The notes beneath the pieces are model-generated. The model saw only the letters and a program-made list of their open reading frames with translations. It searched no databases and was not told the DNA's origin. From a virus, in IMG/VR virus record IMGVR_UViG_3300021507_000132, positions 1 through 58,785 of that record: a stretch of DNA of 58,785 nucleotides. One strand, given 5' to 3'. This document shows, in pieces, positions 10,207 through 18,090 of the stretch. The number at the start of each line of letters is the position of its first letter. The first letter of the stretch is position 1. A program made the translations under genes and the position numbers.

Positions 10207-10660
10207 TTTTAGCTTCTTTTGCCTTTTTCAACTGTTCCATATGAGCCTTCAAACTGCTCATTTTGCTTGTTTCCAACTTAGGAGCTCCCAAATCATTAAC
10301 TTCAAACAATGCTGTAACCAATGGAAAGAAATTGGCAAATATGAATTCTTCTATTATGTTTTGAGCTTCTTTTTTGGCTTCTTCTTCAGATTTCCCTTCT
10401 TTAACCAATTTTTCTGTAAATTCTTGCTCTAAATTCGGATAAGATTTCTTAATCATTGCTCTTACCAGATTTGTTAGAGTATTCACAGATTCTTTGTCCA
10501 GATTGCTTAAAGGAGCTTCAGTATTTATAGATAATTTGTTAATAATAGTAAACAATTCAGGCAAATACTCAACAGTCAATGGTTTAAAGTAAAAAGTATC
10601 ACTGCCTATTTTATACTCTCTTGCCTTTCCCAAATGAGACTTAAATTTTTCAATATCCAT
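10199..10660 (-). CDS. tail assembly chaperone
   Basis: 153 aa, all-helical and charged, with the opening FKSHLGKAREYKIGSDTFYFKPLTVEYLPELF common in tail chaperones (a short beta start naming the substrate, then helices). It lies between the tail tube region and the tape measure. A late-type promoter (TATA at about 10688-10697) sits about 28 nt upstream of the ATG inside the end of the preceding gene. Confidence 0.65.
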   Translation of the reverse strand: MDIEKFKSHLGKAREYKIGSDTFYFKPLTVEYLPELFTIINKLSINTEAPLSNLDKESVNTLTNLVRAMIKKSYPNLEQEFTEKLVKEGKSEEEAKKEAQNIIEEFIFANFFPLVTALFEVNDLGAPKLETSKMSSLKAHMEQLKKAKEAKNA

Positions 10661-10684
10661 CCTTCAATATTATATTAACAAAAA

Positions 10685-10700
10685 AAGTATATATATCAAC
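10685..10700 (-). promoter_or_regulatory. late-type promoter before tail chaperone
   Basis: Read on the minus strand the site is GTTGATATATATACTT, matching the GTTGATATAAATACTTCT element found before other structural genes. The TATA core is about 28 nt from the chaperone ATG, the usual archaeal distance for a leaderless or short-leader mRNA. Confidence 0.5.
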
Positions 10701-10947
10701 TATTTTCTTCCAGTTTCTTAACTCTTTCCTCCAAATCTTTGATTTTCTCATTTAATTGAAAGTTTATTTTGTCTCTGTTATACAACCAGAAATAAAACAA
10801 AAAATCCAAAAATGCTCCGTAATTGTTGTTAAAATTCTCTAATGCTACTTGCTGAAACTGCTCTTTAACAGTAGGAGAACCTATATACAAAGCTTTCGGA
10901 TTCTCTTTCAAAACTTTAAAAAGAGCTTCTTTAGTACTTTTATCCAT
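10696..10947 (-). CDS. small helical protein of the tail operon
   Basis: 83 aa. Starts MDKSTKEALF and ends in a C-terminal coiled coil (KIKDLEERVKKLEENS). No family recognised. It lies between the tail tube and chaperone genes, so an accessory tail role is likely. The promoter of the next gene overlaps its stop codon. Confidence 0.5.
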   Translation of the reverse strand: MDKSTKEALFKVLKENPKALYIGSPTVKEQFQQVALENFNNNYGAFLDFLFYFWLYNRDKINFQLNEKIKDLEERVKKLEENS

Positions 10948-10964
10948 AAAAAAACAAACAAAAA

Positions 10965-11543
10965 TTAACTAAAAGTTGGAACTGCATCTAAGCTGTCTGA
11001 ACTTGTTGCTGATTCTACTGTGAAGTTTCCTGCACCTGCTTTTGTATAAGGTGCTGCTTTGAATTTACAAGTTACTTTAAGAATTCCATCTCCAAAAGAA
11101 ACAGGTGTTGCTTCAACAAATCTGGCATTTGTTAGTATAAACCTGCATGCAGCTTTGTTGGTTATTGCACTATCAGCAGAAGTGACAGTAGTATCTTCTG
11201 TAAATAAAACAACCACTTTGAATTGATCTCTGTTTCTGCTATTTGTAACTGAAAGAGGTCCTGTGGTGTCCCAGTTTGCTTTTGTTGTGTGAAACAATTG
11301 TAAAATTCCGGAGTTATCTGTAGTATCTAAGTCTGTAAAGTAAATATCAAAAGACATAACGTATTCTCCTTCAGGGTTTGGTTTTTCCAAACAACCACCA
11401 TTTAATAAGTGTATTATATCAAAATCTTTAGTTCCTTGAGTTATCTCTAAAGAATCTCTGTCTATGCTTCCGTTATATTCTATAAAACTGCCTCCTTTGG
11501 GACAGATAGCTAATAGTCCCCATTCTGTCCAGGCATCTACCAT
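10965..11543 (-). CDS. major tail tube protein
   Basis: 192 aa, beta-rich with the domain flow of siphovirus tail tube proteins: an opening about a tag-like strand (MVDAWTEWGLL), a central ...EYVMSFDIYFTDLD, and a C-terminal KVTCKFKAAPYTKAGAGNF. It comes before the chaperone pair and tape measure gene, the expected place. No sheath gene is adjacent, which argues for a non-contractile tail. Codons 3-9 are perfectly complementary to an 18-nt segment at 55938-55955. Confidence 0.75.
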   Translation of the reverse strand: MVDAWTEWGLLAICPKGGSFIEYNGSIDRDSLEITQGTKDFDIIHLLNGGCLEKPNPEGEYVMSFDIYFTDLDTTDNSGILQLFHTTKANWDTTGPLSVTNSRNRDQFKVVVLFTEDTTVTSADSAITNKAACRFILTNARFVEATPVSFGDGILKVTCKFKAAPYTKAGAGNFTVESATSSDSLDAVPTFS

Positions 11544-11550
11544 ACAATTA

Positions 11551-11808
11551 TTATTCTGCAGAAGTATTTATATCAACTGCCAAATCTATCTCTTTATCTT
11601 CTGTTTCTTCTTTGTATTTCTTTGTTTTTTCTTGTTTTTTTCTGGTTGGTTTCGTATCTTGCTTTGTTTCTGGAGCTTTAGTGATTATTACTGTCTGCCC
11701 TGGCAGAAGTGTAATATCTCTCTGTCTGGCGTAATCATATACTGTTATTGGCTCTTGCGAATTGTTAAGTATCCACTGTTTATTGTCTTCCAAATTCTTT
11801 GTTTTCAT
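11551..11808 (-). CDS. small acidic/basic tailed protein, first gene after the island
   Basis: 85 aa. The N-terminal half is a short beta domain (EPITVYDYARQRDITLLPGQTVII), which resembles small capsid or tail decoration domains. The C-terminal 35 residues are a charged disordered tail (TRKKQEKTKKYKEE). The stop codon overlaps the tail tube promoter. The function is not identified. Confidence 0.5.
   Translation of the reverse strand: MKTKNLEDNKQWILNNSQEPITVYDYARQRDITLLPGQTVIITKAPETKQDTKPTRKKQEKTKKYKEETEDKEIDLAVDINTSAE
11560..11578 (-). promoter_or_regulatory. late-type promoter of the tail tube gene
   Basis: Minus-strand reading AGTTGATATAAATACTTCT. It shares 19 nt with the site at 19052-19070. 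The TATA core is about 25 nt upstream of the tail tube ATG. It lies inside the last codons of the upstream gene, so it is an internal promoter of the operon. Confidence 0.6.
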
Positions 11809-11988
11809 AATATTAATTCTTCAACTATTTATATTATGTTTTTTGCTGAGTCTTGGTAGAACTCTATTTATTTATGGATTCACTTCTTGTTTGGTAATTT
11901 TAACCTCATGAGCGGGAAGTCTCCTCCCTTCAAGAAGGGGATGAGAGCGAACCATAAATAATTTATAAATTTGGGTTATATAAATATT

Positions 11989-13113
11989 ATGGTAACCAAA
12001 ATGAAAACAACATATAAATTCAGGTTATATCCAAAGAAAGAGCAAGAAGAAAAACTAATAAGAACACTTGATATATGCAGAGATTTATACAACTATTTGC
12101 TTTCAGAAACAAGGAAAAGGAAGATACATAGATATGAAATACAATCAATGTTGGTTTCTTTGAAAAAAGATAGGAGAGAATTAAACGAAGTTTATTCAAA
12201 GGTATTGCAGATGGTCGTATTTATGCTATCACACAACCTAAAAGTATTACACCGATTAAAGAAAAAAGGCAATAAGGTTGGTAAATTGAGATACAAAAAG
12301 AAGTTCAAGTCATTTATATACAATCAATCTGGTTTCAAAATCATAAAAACGGGTAAAAGATTGGATATATTGAGATTGTCAAAAATAGGGGATATACCAA
12401 TAAGATTACATAGAGATATAGAAGGAAACATAAAACAGACAATAATCAAGAGATACAAATCTGGCAAATGGTTTGCTCTCGTTTGTGTTGATGGTATGAA
12501 AAATAAGGAAAGCGAAAATAATAGAATTGTTGGTATTGATGTTGGTGTAAAATACTTCCTAACAGATAGCGATGGGAGACACATAGAAAATCCAAGATTT
12601 TATGAAAAACTATTGAATAGAATAAAAATAGAACAGAGAAAACTATCAAGAAAGAATAAGGGTTCTAAAAATTGGGAAAAACAGAGAAGAAAATTAGCAA
12701 AATTATTTGAAAAACTTGTAAATAAAAGAAACGATTTTCTACACAAACTATCTAAATTCTATGCTAAAAACTACAAAATCATTTGTGTCGAGGATTTGAA
12801 GATAAAGAACATGGTTAAAAATAGAAATCTTGCACAGAAAATACTTGATGTTTCTTGGGGTGTTTTTATAAGACTGCTATCCTACAAGGTTGAAAGAACT
12901 GGTGGGATGGTGGTTAAGGTAAATCCAAAAAACACCTCAAGAGAGTATAAATTTGGAAAACTTGATAGAGATTATAATGCCTCTCTGAATATAATGATGA
13001 GAGGTTTATCGGGGTTGGGACAACCCTTTGTGCCTGTGGAGATAACACCTCTACGGGAACTCAAGTTAGTTCCCGCAAGTGTCATTGTTGAAGCAGGAAG
13101 CCCCATCCTTTAG
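11989..13113 (+). CDS. tnpB: TnpB RNA-guided nuclease, zinc ribbon missing
   Basis: About 374 aa from the ATG at 11989; a second ATG at 12001 is possible, and a TATAAAT-type promoter lies just upstream. The order is the N-terminal YKFRLYPKKEQEEKL signature, then RuvC motif I GIDVGVKYF, motif II CVEDLKIKNM and motif III DRDYNASLNI, so all three catalytic acids are present. The usual CxxC...CxxC zinc ribbon between motifs II and III is absent: the text jumps from NPKNTSRE to YKFGKLDRD. Its last codons encode VIVEAGSPIL, normal for the family. TnpB cuts DNA guided by the RNA from the element's right end. The ribbon loss could reduce or alter activity. Confidence 0.85.
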   Translation: MVTKMKTTYKFRLYPKKEQEEKLIRTLDICRDLYNYLLSETRKRKIHRYEIQSMLVSLKKDRRELNEVYSKVLQMVVFMLSHNLKVLHRLKKKGNKVGKLRYKKKFKSFIYNQSGFKIIKTGKRLDILRLSKIGDIPIRLHRDIEGNIKQTIIKRYKSGKWFALVCVDGMKNKESENNRIVGIDVGVKYFLTDSDGRHIENPRFYEKLLNRIKIEQRKLSRKNKGSKNWEKQRRKLAKLFEKLVNKRNDFLHKLSKFYAKNYKIICVEDLKIKNMVKNRNLAQKILDVSWGVFIRLLSYKVERTGGMVVKVNPKNTSREYKFGKLDRDYNASLNIMMRGLSGLGQPFVPVEITPLRELKLVPASVIVEAGSPIL

Positions 13114-13128
13114 GTTAGGGTAGTTCAC
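13000..13128 (+). ncRNA. candidate omega RNA (reRNA) scaffold of TnpB
   Basis: In this family the guide RNA comes from the 3' end of tnpB through the right end, and its guide is the flanking DNA. The segment contains paired pieces such as GGGAAC with GTTCCC and a GAAGCCCC segment before AGTTCAC. The guide would start at about 13129, which is the first unit of repeat array A. Extent is inferred from known elements. Confidence 0.45.
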
Positions 13129-13136
13129 CTTTTTCT

Positions 13137-13775
13137 GGCTTGTTCGCTTAAGCTTTGTGATTTGCTAAAAACATATGGCTCGCTTTGTTAGGTTGGGTTT
13201 CTAATTTTTTGTGACTCATTTTTCTCGCTTTTCTTTCCAGATTATTTTTTGTACTTCAGGCTCGCTCATAGTGTCTTCGGGCACCACTAGTTTTTCTTTT
13301 GAGAATGGCTCGCTCTCCTGCCATGGGTTCCCTAAACTTTAGAGGCTCGCTCTTTCTTTTTGGATCTACTGCTGGTGAATGGCTAAGTCGCTAAACTATA
13401 ATGGGTAATTTCCCTTTATATAGTTGGCTCGCTAAGCACTTTTGGTTTGACTTTTTCCCCGTTGGCTTTAATTCGCTTAAACTCCCAGAGTTTTTGTAAT
13501 CCTTCATAGCTGTTCGCTATTTTTAGGTGGTTTTCTTAAAGCGATTGGCTAATCGCTTCGTGTTTATGGGCTGCTAAATTATGATGGCTGAATTTTTACT
13601 CGCTTTATTTTTTGGGTATGACCTCATAATTATGGCTAGCTTTGGTTTTTAGGGTCTACTAAATATGTGTGGGCTGTAACTTCGCTTAGCTTCAGTGGTT
13701 TTGCTTTCTTTCCACATGGCTTAGAGTAGTTCGCTGGTCTTCTATGGTGAATTCTCTTTTTTAATGGCTGACGGT
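13137..13775 (-). repeat. degenerate spaced-motif array A, about 16 units
   Basis: The stretch from the TnpB element to the next gene contains no supported gene but a regular pattern. On the plus strand it reads GGC-(1-8 nt)-CGC-(about 10 nt)-GG(G)-(about 16 nt)-GGC. CGC elements lie near 13145, 13181, 13226, 13263, 13311, 13348, 13389, 13430, 13474, 13515, 13554, 13601, 13683 and 13732. The mean pitch is about 41 nt. The minus strand is A-rich and T-poor and reads AGCGAGCC..., the same grammar as array B at 35.6 kb. In that sense it lies directly downstream of the IS110-like gene. Function unknown. Confidence 0.75.
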
Positions 13776-13820
13776 TCTTTGTGCTTATAATAAAAAAAAA
13801 GAAAAAAATAAAAAAAGCAA

Positions 13821-14696
13821 TTAAAACAAGCCGTCGGTTAGTGGCGGTTCATCAATATGTTGGTGATTCAGCTTTTCTTCCACGTACGGCGGTCTTATCG
13901 GCAAACCTTTTAGTTTTCTCGCAACGACATAGTAGTGAACCAGAAACCTTTTAACCATCTTTCGCATTGCTCTCCTGTGTATATGCAAAGGCTTCAATTT
14001 CAAATCTGTAACTCCATAGCTGTTAGGATATTTCGCATGAAGTTCTCCTGGTTTGAATTCCATTGCTTCCAATCTTTGTTTTTCTTTGTCATATATTTCC
14101 CGATAATAAGGCGTCCTTTGCTTTAGAAAACTGTCTCCGATCAACCAACTAACAACTTTAGCTCTTGGTCTGTATTGTGCTTTTTCTCCTCGCTTTCTTA
14201 CTCTTGCTTTTCCGTCTACAACGTCAAGACCTGCAAATTTCCATATGCTAGAGGGCGATTTTGCCTCCTCGCAATAACCGAAATTTCTAATCAAATTAAT
14301 TGCCAAGACCTTGGAAATTCCTCTAATTCTTTGTAACCACTGCCATATTGGTTCGTGAGCCAAGAACTCGTCCATTAATTTCAAGCATCTCTTTTCAAGT
14401 CTTTTGGTTTCGTGAGCAATCTGCGTAAATTCTTCTATAAAGCACTGCTCTTCTTTGCTTAATTTGCCTTGTTTTTTGACTATCTCTTTAAGTAGAAATT
14501 CAAGATTTTTGTCTATATATCTATTAATATATGCTTTGTCTTCTTTCCTGTCTTCTGGTATGTTCAACGGCAAATCCTCATATCTCCTTCTGATAAGGTT
14601 TCTGATTCTACTGAAGTTGGCTATCCTCGCTGCCTGGTGTCCGTAGTATACATTTGCTATTATTGTTGCCATTTCCACATTTGGTTTTGGTTCCAT
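13821..14696 (-). CDS. IS110-like C-terminal (Transposase_20-type) protein, stand-alone
   Basis: 291 aa. Residues about 120-275 match the helix-hairpin-helix domain of IS110/IS116/IS902 transposases: LQRIRGISKVLAINLIRNFG, then SPSSIWKFAGLDV, RKRGEKAQYRP and a C-terminal HRRAMRKMVKRFLVHYY. The N-terminal DEDD (RuvC-like) half is replaced by a helical region, and the Gln-Ser-Gly segment expected after the Gly-Leu motif is VDGKARVRKRG, so the catalytic serine seems lost. It is probably a domesticated DNA- or RNA-binding protein rather than an active transposase. It has its own class A promoter and is followed by array A. Confidence 0.65.
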   Translation of the reverse strand: MEPKPNVEMATIIANVYYGHQAARIANFSRIRNLIRRRYEDLPLNIPEDRKEDKAYINRYIDKNLEFLLKEIVKKQGKLSKEEQCFIEEFTQIAHETKRLEKRCLKLMDEFLAHEPIWQWLQRIRGISKVLAINLIRNFGYCEEAKSPSSIWKFAGLDVVDGKARVRKRGEKAQYRPRAKVVSWLIGDSFLKQRTPYYREIYDKEKQRLEAMEFKPGELHAKYPNSYGVTDLKLKPLHIHRRAMRKMVKRFLVHYYVVARKLKGLPIRPPYVEEKLNHQHIDEPPLTDGLF

Positions 14697-14713
14697 GCAT
14701 AATTAATGTTATT

Positions 14714-14735
14714 TTTATATTTATTGTTTTCTGTT
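14714..14735 (-). promoter_or_regulatory. class A promoter (ACAGAAAAC + TATA) of the IS110-like gene
   Basis: On the minus strand GAACAGAAAACAATAAATAT lies 18-38 nt upstream of the ATG. The ACAGAAAAC block plus A/T TATA box is shared with sites at 34217, 38511 and 51562. It fits an extended BRE/TATA element. Confidence 0.5.
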
Positions 14736-14763
14736 CTTTATTATATATTTTAAAATAACTATT

Positions 14764-15180
14764 ATGCATTTGATTTTTCTAACAGAAGGACCAGAAACTC
14801 AACACAAACAATTTGTAAAATGGATAAGATCCAGACGATATAAAGAAGAAGGAAAATACAGAACTGGAGATGTTATACCTCATGTGTCTGAAATAAAATT
14901 GTATGATATTCGCATAAAAGCCTCTGCTAAAGACAGATTTTTGCAGGATCTTCAAAATCAAATAGGACTGACAACAAATACTGGTAATGTAAAAAGGCAT
15001 TTAGGCAAAACTCTGGACAGGTTGTATTGGCTCTTATCTAAGTTCACTTCATTAAAGAGAATAATCATTCCTGAACGCACAGAACCAAGAAATCCTAAAG
15101 AATTTAAAGGTTGGTTTTATGTTGTTCCTTTGGGCATGATTGAAGACTCTGTTAATGAAGAAGGAGAAGAATGGCTCTGA
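14764..15180 (+). CDS. protein paralogous to the 17702-18088 head gene
   Basis: 138 aa, opposite in direction to the surrounding module. It shares with the 128-aa minus-strand protein the start MHLI.L.E, an internal W-I-(H/R)-S, a ...ELRLLDI/EIKLYDIRI strand, and the ending LG.I.D..NEEG..L. One probably arose by duplication of the other. Function unknown; it opens a three-gene plus-strand group with overlapping stops and starts. Confidence 0.6.
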   Translation: MHLIFLTEGPETQHKQFVKWIRSRRYKEEGKYRTGDVIPHVSEIKLYDIRIKASAKDRFLQDLQNQIGLTTNTGNVKRHLGKTLDRLYWLLSKFTSLKRIIIPERTEPRNPKEFKGWFYVVPLGMIEDSVNEEGEEWL

Positions 15181-15512
15181 AGCCGAATGTTCTAAACTCT
15201 ATGCTGCTCCAATTTCGCAATAAAAACAAAGAGATTAATCTCATAACTAGCATATTTGATATTCGGATAGAGTATTCTGGAACAAAAGGTAAATTGGTTT
15301 TGGATTTTGATTATGTTTTGCCTAAAGATTATTACACTGTTATAATTGCTGCCAGTAACGATCCTAATTTTAACAAAGCAAGTTCAAGTGGTTCTTTAGG
15401 GTATTGGTTTATCAGGATTATTTTTAAACACGCTAAATTAATCAATACTTCACCTCTTATCCTTACTGGGAAAGCTTCAAATATCAAAAAAAACTGGTTC
15501 TCAGTATTATGA
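15171..15512 (+). CDS. hypothetical protein of the plus-strand island
   Basis: 113 aa, overlapping the preceding gene by 10 nt. Beta-rich, basic, with an internal ELxxxxDYVLPKDYYTVII-like stretch (LVLDFDYVLPKDYYTVII). No recognisable family. Part of the island inserted in the tail-completion region. Confidence 0.5.
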   Translation: MALKPNVLNSMLLQFRNKNKEINLITSIFDIRIEYSGTKGKLVLDFDYVLPKDYYTVIIAASNDPNFNKASSSGSLGYWFIRIIFKHAKLINTSPLILTGKASNIKKNWFSVL

Positions 15513-15787
15513 GTGAAGATTTGTATATACAAGATATACTATTTCCTAAAAATTTCAGAACAAGTTATATACTTATTATAACTTCTGTTTTCAGTTCTAA
15601 ATATAAATTTGGGCATACAAATGTGATCAAGTACTCTCTTACAAGATTTCATGACAATTTTACTGAAAAAGGCATTTTGTATTCTAAAGATTTTAGCAAT
15701 TGCGAAGACATGCTTAAAAATCATAAACAATTAGTAAAAAAATACAAAGTTAAACGCAAGAACCAAAAAATATATTTGGAATATTAG
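15509..15787 (+). CDS. hypothetical basic protein of the plus-strand island
   Basis: 92 aa, overlapping the preceding gene by 4 nt. Aromatic- and Lys-rich, ending KYKVKRKNQKIYLEY. Its 3' end overlaps the end of the convergent tail-completion gene by 4 nt. No family recognised. Confidence 0.5.
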   Translation: MSEDLYIQDILFPKNFRTSYILIITSVFSSKYKFGHTNVIKYSLTRFHDNFTEKGILYSKDFSNCEDMLKNHKQLVKKYKVKRKNQKIYLEY

Positions 15788-16359
15788 AGTCCGTATATTC
15801 TTGCGATTCTCTCAACTTCTTCGCTTATAATTCTGTCTATTTTCCTTAAAGTTCTTCTGTATGCTTTTCTAGTGATATATGTTGCTTTAATTCTTCTCTT
15901 GACCAAACTTCTGGCAATCATATATGCCAATTGTTTTCTTGATGGCGTATATGGTCTTCCATATTCTTTTTTAGTTCCCGGATAAGTTCTTCTTCTTGGT
16001 CTAGGTTGCAAACCTCTCAACAAAACCCACTCATACAAAGAATAGCCAATTCTTGTTTTCATTGGGTTTGGCGGTCTTTTGTTTCTGCTTCCTAAATCTA
16101 CATATATAGCATAAGCACTTCTTGGCTTACCAAAATACACAACAGTTCTATTTCTATCAACTTTTGAATAAATGTCATTTATCAAGTGTGCTGTTACTAC
16201 TTTCTTGTGAGCTCTTGTTTGAGTCACTAATTCATCTACTAACTCGTCTGCAATTCTTTTTCTTACTTCTTTTCCCAATCTTGTTGTTGCTTTTGGAAAG
16301 TTTCTCGTCAATTTTCTAAACCTTTCTAATCCCTTGACTTTCAATTCCAAGCTTAACAT
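15784..16359 (-). CDS. HK97 gp10-like tail completion protein
   Basis: 191 aa, strongly basic. It has the gp10-family outline: LSLELKVKGLERFRKL at the start, helices, then a central ...VVYFGKPRSAYAIYVDLGS segment (the Y-A-x-x-V-(D/E)-x-G-(S/T) block typical of the family), followed by a long basic C-terminal helix. It sits in the connector/completion cluster with the terminator-like gene and acts at the head-tail joint. Confidence 0.75.
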   Translation of the reverse strand: MLSLELKVKGLERFRKLTRNFPKATTRLGKEVRKRIADELVDELVTQTRAHKKVVTAHLINDIYSKVDRNRTVVYFGKPRSAYAIYVDLGSRNKRPPNPMKTRIGYSLYEWVLLRGLQPRPRRRTYPGTKKEYGRPYTPSRKQLAYMIARSLVKRRIKATYITRKAYRRTLRKIDRIISEEVERIARIYGL

Positions 16360-16361
16360 AA

Positions 16362-16835
16362 TTAATGTCCGTAATATCTAAATTGAAAACTAATTTTATG
16401 AATTCTCACTAAAACATCGTCTATTATTGTATCTTCATTAGAACCATTACAATTCTCAAACATCAAACTTTGCTCTCTGAAAGTTTTACTTCCATCTGAA
16501 GAATCTTGATCTGTAAGATATTGAGTAATTTCGTCAGCAAGTTGATTTCTATGCGTTTTAGCATTAGAACCACTGCACCATATTTCTATATCTATAAGAA
16601 CTGTTACAGGACCTATAACATTCGGAGCTTTAGCTTCTCTAGAACCGCCAGCGTAATCAATGTATACTCTTGGCAAATTGCCTTTTATATGAGCTTCATC
16701 TTCGTGATTCACCAATATCCATTCAGAACTACTCCTTGCTGGTGATTGCTTGTCTGTAAGGTTGTTTCTTAGCACATCAGCTATATATTCAGGCACTGTT
16801 TGTGCAATTGTATCTTTAGTTATATCTACACTCAT
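16362..16835 (-). CDS. tail terminator-like protein
   Basis: 157 aa, between the gp10-like and connector genes. The layout, an N-terminal helix (EYIADVLRNNL), then PRVYIDYAG and PVTVLIDIEIWCSGS strands, then a helix (RNQLADEITQYL), is that of tail terminators (gpU/gp17-type). It would cap the finished tail before joining to the head. Assigned by fold-like layout and order. Confidence 0.6.
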   Translation of the reverse strand: MSVDITKDTIAQTVPEYIADVLRNNLTDKQSPARSSSEWILVNHEDEAHIKGNLPRVYIDYAGGSREAKAPNVIGPVTVLIDIEIWCSGSNAKTHRNQLADEITQYLTDQDSSDGSKTFREQSLMFENCNGSNEDTIIDDVLVRIHKISFQFRYYGH

Positions 16836-16837
16836 AT

Positions 16838-17500
16838 TCAGATATTTCTACGAGGAAGTTCATTTCGTATATCCTCAAATGCAACAGTTTCGGTATCTTC
16901 GCCTCTCATAGACATTTTTGACTTTATTCTTGTTAATGTGTCTCTATACATTTGCATAAATCTATTGTAAGGATCTGGCATTCTTAAAATATCCAACGTG
17001 TCTAAATGCTTTAAAATTGTAGGGTCGCATTTAGCATAACAAAGAGCTGCTGTCAAATATATACAAGCCATTTTCAAATCATCACTTGTGATATTGGGTG
17101 GATATGAAGAATAAGTGACTTTTAGTGTATAATCTGTGGTGGGAGCTTCTGACAGAGTGATTTTGCCTCTTTCAGCGTCTATGGAACTTATTGTCATTTC
17201 TGTTCTGTTCCCTTCGGAATCAAACTTGTAAAATTTCACATCATCAGAATCTACAACACCATTTTGATTTCTGTCAGCAATAGGCCAGAAACGAGTGTAA
17301 TATACCTTATTAGAACCGTCTATAATGTTGTCTTTTTCTTCGTCAATATATTCTACTTCCTCATCTTCATGATAGACAAACAGTTCTTGAGCTATTTGTA
17401 TTTGAGCATATTTTATCAGCGAGTTTATTTGCTCGTCTGATATATCATCAGAGGTTAAACTAATTATGTTCCTTACTTCTGAAACTGATGCTAACGCCAT
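16838..17500 (-). CDS. head-tail connector protein
   Basis: 220 aa. The start SVSEVRNIISLTSDDISDEQINSLI and the helical end (LKMACIYLTAALCYAK, then YRDTLTRIKSKM) match gp6-type connector proteins that bind under the portal. A central beta insert includes an EF-hand-like DRNQNGVVDSDD loop that may bind calcium. The gene comes first among the completion genes. Confidence 0.65.
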   Translation of the reverse strand: MALASVSEVRNIISLTSDDISDEQINSLIKYAQIQIAQELFVYHEDEEVEYIDEEKDNIIDGSNKVYYTRFWPIADRNQNGVVDSDDVKFYKFDSEGNRTEMTISSIDAERGKITLSEAPTTDYTLKVTYSSYPPNITSDDLKMACIYLTAALCYAKCDPTILKHLDTLDILRMPDPYNRFMQMYRDTLTRIKSKMSMRGEDTETVAFEDIRNELPRRNI

Positions 17501-17533
17501 GTATTAATTACTCATAAGATATATTAATTCTAC

Positions 17534-17680
17534 CTAACGGGCTATAATAACACAGTAATTTGTGCCGTTATGTGTCAATGCTATGATATTGTCTTTAGAT
17601 TTTCCTTTAATAGCATTAGCTATTTCAGTAGCAGTGCCAACAATTACGTCAAAATTCCCAGCATCATATGTTGTTACCAT
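17534..17680 (-). CDS. 48-aa small head protein
   Basis: Reads MVTTYDAGNFDVIVGTATEI and continues to ...NYCVIIAR, beta-strand rich. It lies tightly in the head cluster between the connector and a 128-aa protein. A small alpha/beta decoration or spacer protein is possible; no family recognised. Confidence 0.45.
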   Translation of the reverse strand: MVTTYDAGNFDVIVGTATEIANAIKGKSKDNIIALTHNGTNYCVIIAR

Positions 17681-17701
17681 AATTTAATAATCCACAAATA
17701 T

Positions 17702-18088
17702 TTATAATAAGTCTAATCCTTCTTCATTCTTTCTGTCAGGAATCGCTCCTAATATTATAAAATAACAGAATGTTTGAGGTGGTTTTTGATTGTTTAATGT
17801 TTTAGTTCCCATTTTGCTTAAATCTACTGGTTGTAATGGCGTCACTGCTTGTATCATTTCTCTCATATTCTCAACGTCTTTAGGATTTACATGCCCTGTT
17901 CCTTTAGGCAGTCTTTCCAATAACTGATCAACGCAAGATTCGTCTAGAGTAATATCTAACAATCTTAATTCTCTGCAACAAGGATATGTAGTTTCGCCTT
18001 TCAAATTCTTAACTGGAATAGAATGAATCCACTCTTGTAATTTTTCCCAATCTCCTGAAGAATGTTCTATCAAAGCAATCAAATGCAT
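17702..18088 (-). CDS. head-module protein with an opposite-strand paralogue
   Basis: 128 aa; paralogue of the protein at 14764-15180, with the same start (MHLIALIE), W-I-H-S, ELRLLDITL and ending LGAIPDRKNEEGLDLL. Separated by 2 nt from the next upstream gene. Unknown role in head or neck assembly. Confidence 0.55.
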   Translation of the reverse strand: MHLIALIEHSSGDWEKLQEWIHSIPVKNLKGETTYPCCRELRLLDITLDESCVDQLLERLPKGTGHVNPKDVENMREMIQAVTPLQPVDLSKMGTKTLNNQKPPQTFCYFIILGAIPDRKNEEGLDLL

Positions 18089-18090
18089 TT

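Larger units (their letters stand above)
11884..13128 (+). mobile_element. TnpB-only IS200/IS605-type element
   Basis: The right end is clear: the TnpB stop region runs into a GAAGC...AAGCCCC segment and ends with AGTTCAC at 13122-13128, the ending seen in many IS605 OrfB elements. The left boundary is approximate, taken near 11884 after a first TTCAC; a hairpin with CTCCC and GGGG arms lies at 11926-11945. No TnpA (Y1 transposase) is present, so the copy depends on other elements for movement. It was inserted in the tail module next to repeat array A. Confidence 0.65.

Noticed and set aside
10193-10660. Programmed -1 frameshift joining the tail chaperones
   Set aside because: The downstream frame is +1/-2 relative to the upstream gene, and no standard -1 slippery site was seen in the right phase.
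13137-13775. Array A as a CRISPR array
   Set aside because: No conserved repeat of 20 nt or more; only short words at fixed spacing, and no cas gene.
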